Assembly (NCBI GenBank): GCA_018652685.1
Contig: JABIBQ010000065.1
Location: forward strand, 1-53,277
Length of the DNA: 53,277 nucleotides
Direction: 5' to 3'
Source of the DNA: Candidatus Bathyarchaeota archaeon
Lineage (GTDB): Archaea; Thermoproteota; Bathyarchaeia; TCS64
Made by a program: the position numbers and the translations under genes. Positions 50,866-53,277 of this stretch are shown in pieces (within the stretch, counting starts at the first letter, position 1; every line of letters begins with the position of its first letter). Below the pieces are notes generated by a model. It did not search any database and was not told the origin of the DNA. It saw only the letters and a list, made by a program, of their open reading frames with translations.

Positions 50866-51162
50866 TTACCAGACACGGAGAACTCCACACCAATCCTAGT
50901 GAGAAAAAAAATATTCGATGATTTATCGAATGTAGTTTTGATTATTCTGCTGGGTTCTACCCCTGCAAAGGATGAATACCAATATGACCCGGTCCCAGCA
51001 GATGGTTGAACCTTGTTTTTGTTGATATAAAGGACTGTGTCTGTTCTGCCCTGACACAGACAGGTGAAAATGACAAATGTGATCATTGGATAGAAATAAA
51101 AAAATACAGTCGAGGCACAGTCAAAATACTACTTTCAACATTAGATTGATGATAAGATCAAT

Positions 51163-51489
51163 CTATAGGGTTAGAAGACTCTCTTTTACCTTCTCGGAGA
51201 GGTAGTTCGAGGTCTCAGACTTGGAGAGCTTTGAGGAGTACAGTCTCCTGTGGCCGCCCTTCCCGGTTGTCTCGACGTAGTCAAGAAGACCGTTATCAAC
51301 CGATGCGTTAAGGAAGTTTATGATGCTGGCTCTGCTGATGGTGCCGGTTAGCTGATTGTTTGCCTGCTCCCACACCTGGCGTGAGCTTAAAGTCTCCTGG
51401 CTGTTCCAGAGGATGTCAAGTGAGATGATCTGGTATGGCTTGAAGAACATGCCAAACCCTGTTTCCGTTAAATCTAGATTAAGATTCAT
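51163..51489 (-). CDS. Winged-helix transcription regulator (BlaI/MarR-like)
   Basis: 108 residues from ATG 51489; the frame extends further but a TATA box at 51513-51522 (minus) lies 28 bases before this ATG. A helix-turn-helix with ISRASIINFLNASVDNGLLDYVETTGKGGHRRLYS (about 50-84) matches small archaeal winged-helix regulators, including the glycine-rich wing. The target is unknown; the divergent region towards 50865 holds no gene. Confidence 0.7.
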   Translation of the reverse strand: MNLNLDLTETGFGMFFKPYQIISLDILWNSQETLSSRQVWEQANNQLTGTISRASIINFLNASVDNGLLDYVETTGKGGHRRLYSSKLSKSETSNYLSEKVKESLLTL

Positions 51490-51512
51490 TTCCAAACCTA
51501 CATCTATCAATA

Positions 51513-51522
51513 TGATATAAAC
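51513..51522 (-). promoter_or_regulatory. TATA box for the winged-helix regulator
   Basis: Reads gtttatatca on minus; it decides start 51489. Confidence 0.4.
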
Positions 51523-51611
51523 CTTGTTAAAATTCACTCGTACACTATTATTCGGTATATACTACGGGTGGTGAAGGAAGTGGAGCTGAAATGAAACCAA
51601 TAGACTCATGT

Positions 51612-52352
51612 CTACAGTATTTCTAAGGCGGATAGAATAGCCATAATGCCTGTTATCAGCACTAGTAGAAGGGTGATTTTCTTGAAAACGGCTTCATCGA
51701 CCTTTCTTGATAACTTGATGCCGATGGTTGCTCCGAGAAACATTATGGGCACCATTACCGTTGATGATCTGAGAAGGCTGACGGTGATGAGGTTCCCCAA
51801 TACGTAGGCAGGGACTGTTGCGATGTAGAGGCTGAAGAAGTAGGCGATTATATTGGCCCTGAACGTGGTTTTATCGATATTCTGGTTGTTGAAAAACAGA
51901 ACTATCGGCGGTCCGCTGATGGACATGGCACCTCCAAGTATACCACTAATCAAACCAACTGGTATGCTAGCCCTTTTCTCATCGGCAATCTCTTTTCTAA
52001 AGCCCATTATAGATGCCGCAGTGAAGAGGACAGTTATCGCGCCAATGGCCAACCTGATCAATTGGGAGTCGAGGGAGACCAGGAGATATGTTCCAAGGAT
52101 CATCCCAATGACCCCAGAGACAACCAACGGGATAATCTGCCTGTACTGAACATGTTTCCTCGCCTCGTAGAGCGTGTAGCCGTCCAAGAAAACACTGCAT
52201 ACCGTGATGAGGGGAACCGCGGTTTTTGGTGCGAGGAAAATGGTTAGCAGGGGCAGTGAGGTCAAGGCGAACCCGAAGCCCGTCAGCCCTTTCACTGTGC
52301 TGGCGACGAGTATGATGAGTGCTACTAGAATCAGAGTACCAGTTTCTAACAT
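51612..52352 (-). CDS. TauE/SafE-family sulfite exporter-like permease
   Basis: 246 residues with about seven to eight hydrophobic segments. VKGLTGFGFALTSLPLLTIF near residue 20-39 and GLISGILGGAMSISGPPIVLFF near 134-155 are the duplicated glycine-rich motifs of the family. Such proteins export sulfite, sulfoacetate or other organosulphonates across the cytoplasmic membrane; the substrate here is unknown. It lies upstream of the regulator on the same strand. Confidence 0.88.
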   Translation of the reverse strand: MLETGTLILVALIILVASTVKGLTGFGFALTSLPLLTIFLAPKTAVPLITVCSVFLDGYTLYEARKHVQYRQIIPLVVSGVIGMILGTYLLVSLDSQLIRLAIGAITVLFTAASIMGFRKEIADEKRASIPVGLISGILGGAMSISGPPIVLFFNNQNIDKTTFRANIIAYFFSLYIATVPAYVLGNLITVSLLRSSTVMVPIMFLGATIGIKLSRKVDEAVFKKITLLLVLITGIMAILSALEIL

Positions 52353-52543
52353 CGGACTCTAGATTGTAGCCCATATATTATGAACCTGTTCATCTCAGGG
52401 ATGTTTTGGTCACATCAATAAACATAACATTGCTTGCGTGAAGGAAAAGCCATCATCTGCTCGCGTTTAATCGAAATGGGGCTCAAGATTACTGAAGACC
52501 ATTGACCTTTATCTTATACAGGAAGGATTAATCCTTGATTTAC

Positions 52544-52885
52544 ATGAAAACGGTCCATATCGATGAAGCTGAGGTGGTAAAAAACCCGCATGGGGTAAAG
52601 TCCCAAAAACTCTACACATCTGAAAACGCCTCAATAATGCACCTAATCCTGGAGCCGGGTGAGAAACTCAGACAACACATTACGCCTGTAGATGTCTTCT
52701 TCTACGTTCTTGAGGGAAAAGGAATAATCGAGATCGGGGACGAGAAAAAAGAGGTCAAAAAAGGCACGACGATTGATAGCCCAAAGGGAATCATGCACTG
52801 CTGGTACAATGAAAGCACAGAGATATTGAGAATATTGGTTGTAAAAGTGCCGTTCCCAACCGAGCCAACACAACTCCTGAATTAA
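52544..52885 (+). CDS. Cupin domain protein
   Basis: 113 residues from ATG 52544 (TTG 52535 also in frame). LRQHITPVDVFFYVLEGKG at about 46-64 and GTTIDSPKGIMHCWYNES at about 79-96 are cupin motifs 1 and 2. Motif 1 has one visible His and no clear HxH, so metal binding may be altered. Function unknown. It is the third small cupin in this window. Confidence 0.75.
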   Translation: MKTVHIDEAEVVKNPHGVKSQKLYTSENASIMHLILEPGEKLRQHITPVDVFFYVLEGKGIIEIGDEKKEVKKGTTIDSPKGIMHCWYNESTEILRILVVKVPFPTEPTQLLN

Positions 52886-52963
52886 ATTATTTACCCGTCA
52901 TCAAGGTTGACACCAGCCGCTGAAACGGGAAATTTAGGCCATAAAGGCCAAAGATAAAATCGG

Positions 52964-53277
52964 TTACTGGGCCTTTGCCCCGTATTTCTCCCAGCTCACG
53001 ATGTCGTCCAAGCTCTTCCGCTCCTTTGGCGACGGCATCTCGTCAGCCTCACCTAGGGTCATCAACGCCACGACCTTGAAGTTATCCGGTACCCCAAGCA
53101 GCTCGCTGACCAGCGCCTCCCTGTTTGACTGTCCCATCCAGCACGTGCCGAGGCCCAGGTCCGTCGCCGCCAGCACCATGTGTTCAAACGCCACCCCCAG
53201 GTCGTTTATACACCAGTTCGGGGACGCCGCCTGGTCCGCCAGACCAACAATCATGGCAGGCGAGGTTGCAGCCCACT
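52964..53277 (-). CDS. Nitroreductase-family protein, C-terminal part (cut by window end)
   Basis: Open from the window end to TGA/TAA at 52964, about 104 residues visible. VAFEHMVLAATDLGLGTCWMG, the flavin-domain DLGLGTCW motif, and the GEADEMPSPKERKSLDDIV end match nitroreductase-fold FMN enzymes. It reduces nitro compounds, quinones or flavins with NAD(P)H. The start lies outside the window. Confidence 0.82.
   Translation of the reverse strand, partial: WAATSPAMIVGLADQAASPNWCINDLGVAFEHMVLAATDLGLGTCWMGQSNREALVSELLGVPDNFKVVALMTLGEADEMPSPKERKSLDDIVSWEKYGAKAQ

Overview
The window reads as a contiguous stretch of an archaeal chromosome. The evidence is: TATA-like boxes about 25 to 28 bases upstream of many start codons (leaderless transcripts), archaeal-type TrmI, ThiI, TtuA, MoaD-like and M42 peptidase genes, a HdrABC module, and gene-dense strands with 4-base ATGA overlaps. 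The gene content suggests an anaerobic or microaerobic heterotroph that degrades amino acids and other nitrogenous compounds: IorAB, class III aminotransferase, BKACE/Kce, kynureninase, isoaspartyl dipeptidase, amidinotransferase-like enzyme, two amidohydrolases, enoyl-CoA hydratase. I cannot fix the phylum from sequence alone; an Asgard or Thermoplasmatota-like sediment archaeon would be compatible.

Layout. 1-800: end of iorA and complete iorB. 800-3120: an AT-richer amidohydrolase flanked by a small orphan gene and a zinc-ribbon fragment without a start. 3120-8450: MgtC-like protein, nucleotidyltransferase-like protein, aminotransferase facing a BKACE enzyme, a DUF438/hemerythrin/PAS sensor-like protein, two cupins. 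8600-15220: exported octaheme cytochrome c, GNAT, tandem DUF4438 proteins, MFS permease, and a membrane-anchored reductive-dehalogenase-like protein. 15300-18200: isoaspartyl dipeptidase, an orphan protein, amidinotransferase-superfamily enzyme. 18240-21000 (minus): PIN-like protein, two complementary ThyX-family genes, small orphan, ThiI. 21100-26900: flavodoxin/ferredoxin protein, enoyl-CoA hydratase, a quiet AT-rich gap, DinB, Hsp20, PurM, then a C-terminal remnant of a virus/plasmid primase-helicase. 26900-36800: AhpD-like, TrmI, S66 peptidase, a structured RNA candidate, M42 peptidase, DedA-like protein, small ORFs, DinB, DUF523, amidohydrolase, ferredoxin-fused flavoprotein reductase, zinc ribbon, TtuA. 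36750-42400: TtuB-like carrier, RNA m5C methyltransferase, kynureninase, two-subunit fumarase, Cys-cluster protein, LuxS. 42650-50900: HdrC-HdrB-FrdB-FrdA-HdrA operon and a ferredoxin. 50900-end: winged-helix regulator, TauE-like permease, cupin, partial nitroreductase.

The most striking unit is 42678-50103. HdrB and HdrC, a two-subunit fumarate-reductase-like flavoprotein/iron-sulphur pair, and a 1254-residue HdrA carrying an internal GltD/NfnB-like NAD(P)H module and a C-terminal MvhD-like domain that has lost its cysteines, look like one soluble electron-bifurcating or confurcating complex. Fumarase genes lie about 1.3 kb away. Other points worth attention: LuxS in an archaeon, a tandem pair of incomplete ThyX-like proteins, a reductive-dehalogenase-like protein with its own N-terminal membrane helices, an octaheme cytochrome resembling the hydroxylamine oxidoreductase family, and a TATA-preceded structured RNA at 29309-29434. 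Family names come from recognising motifs in the translations; no database search was run.
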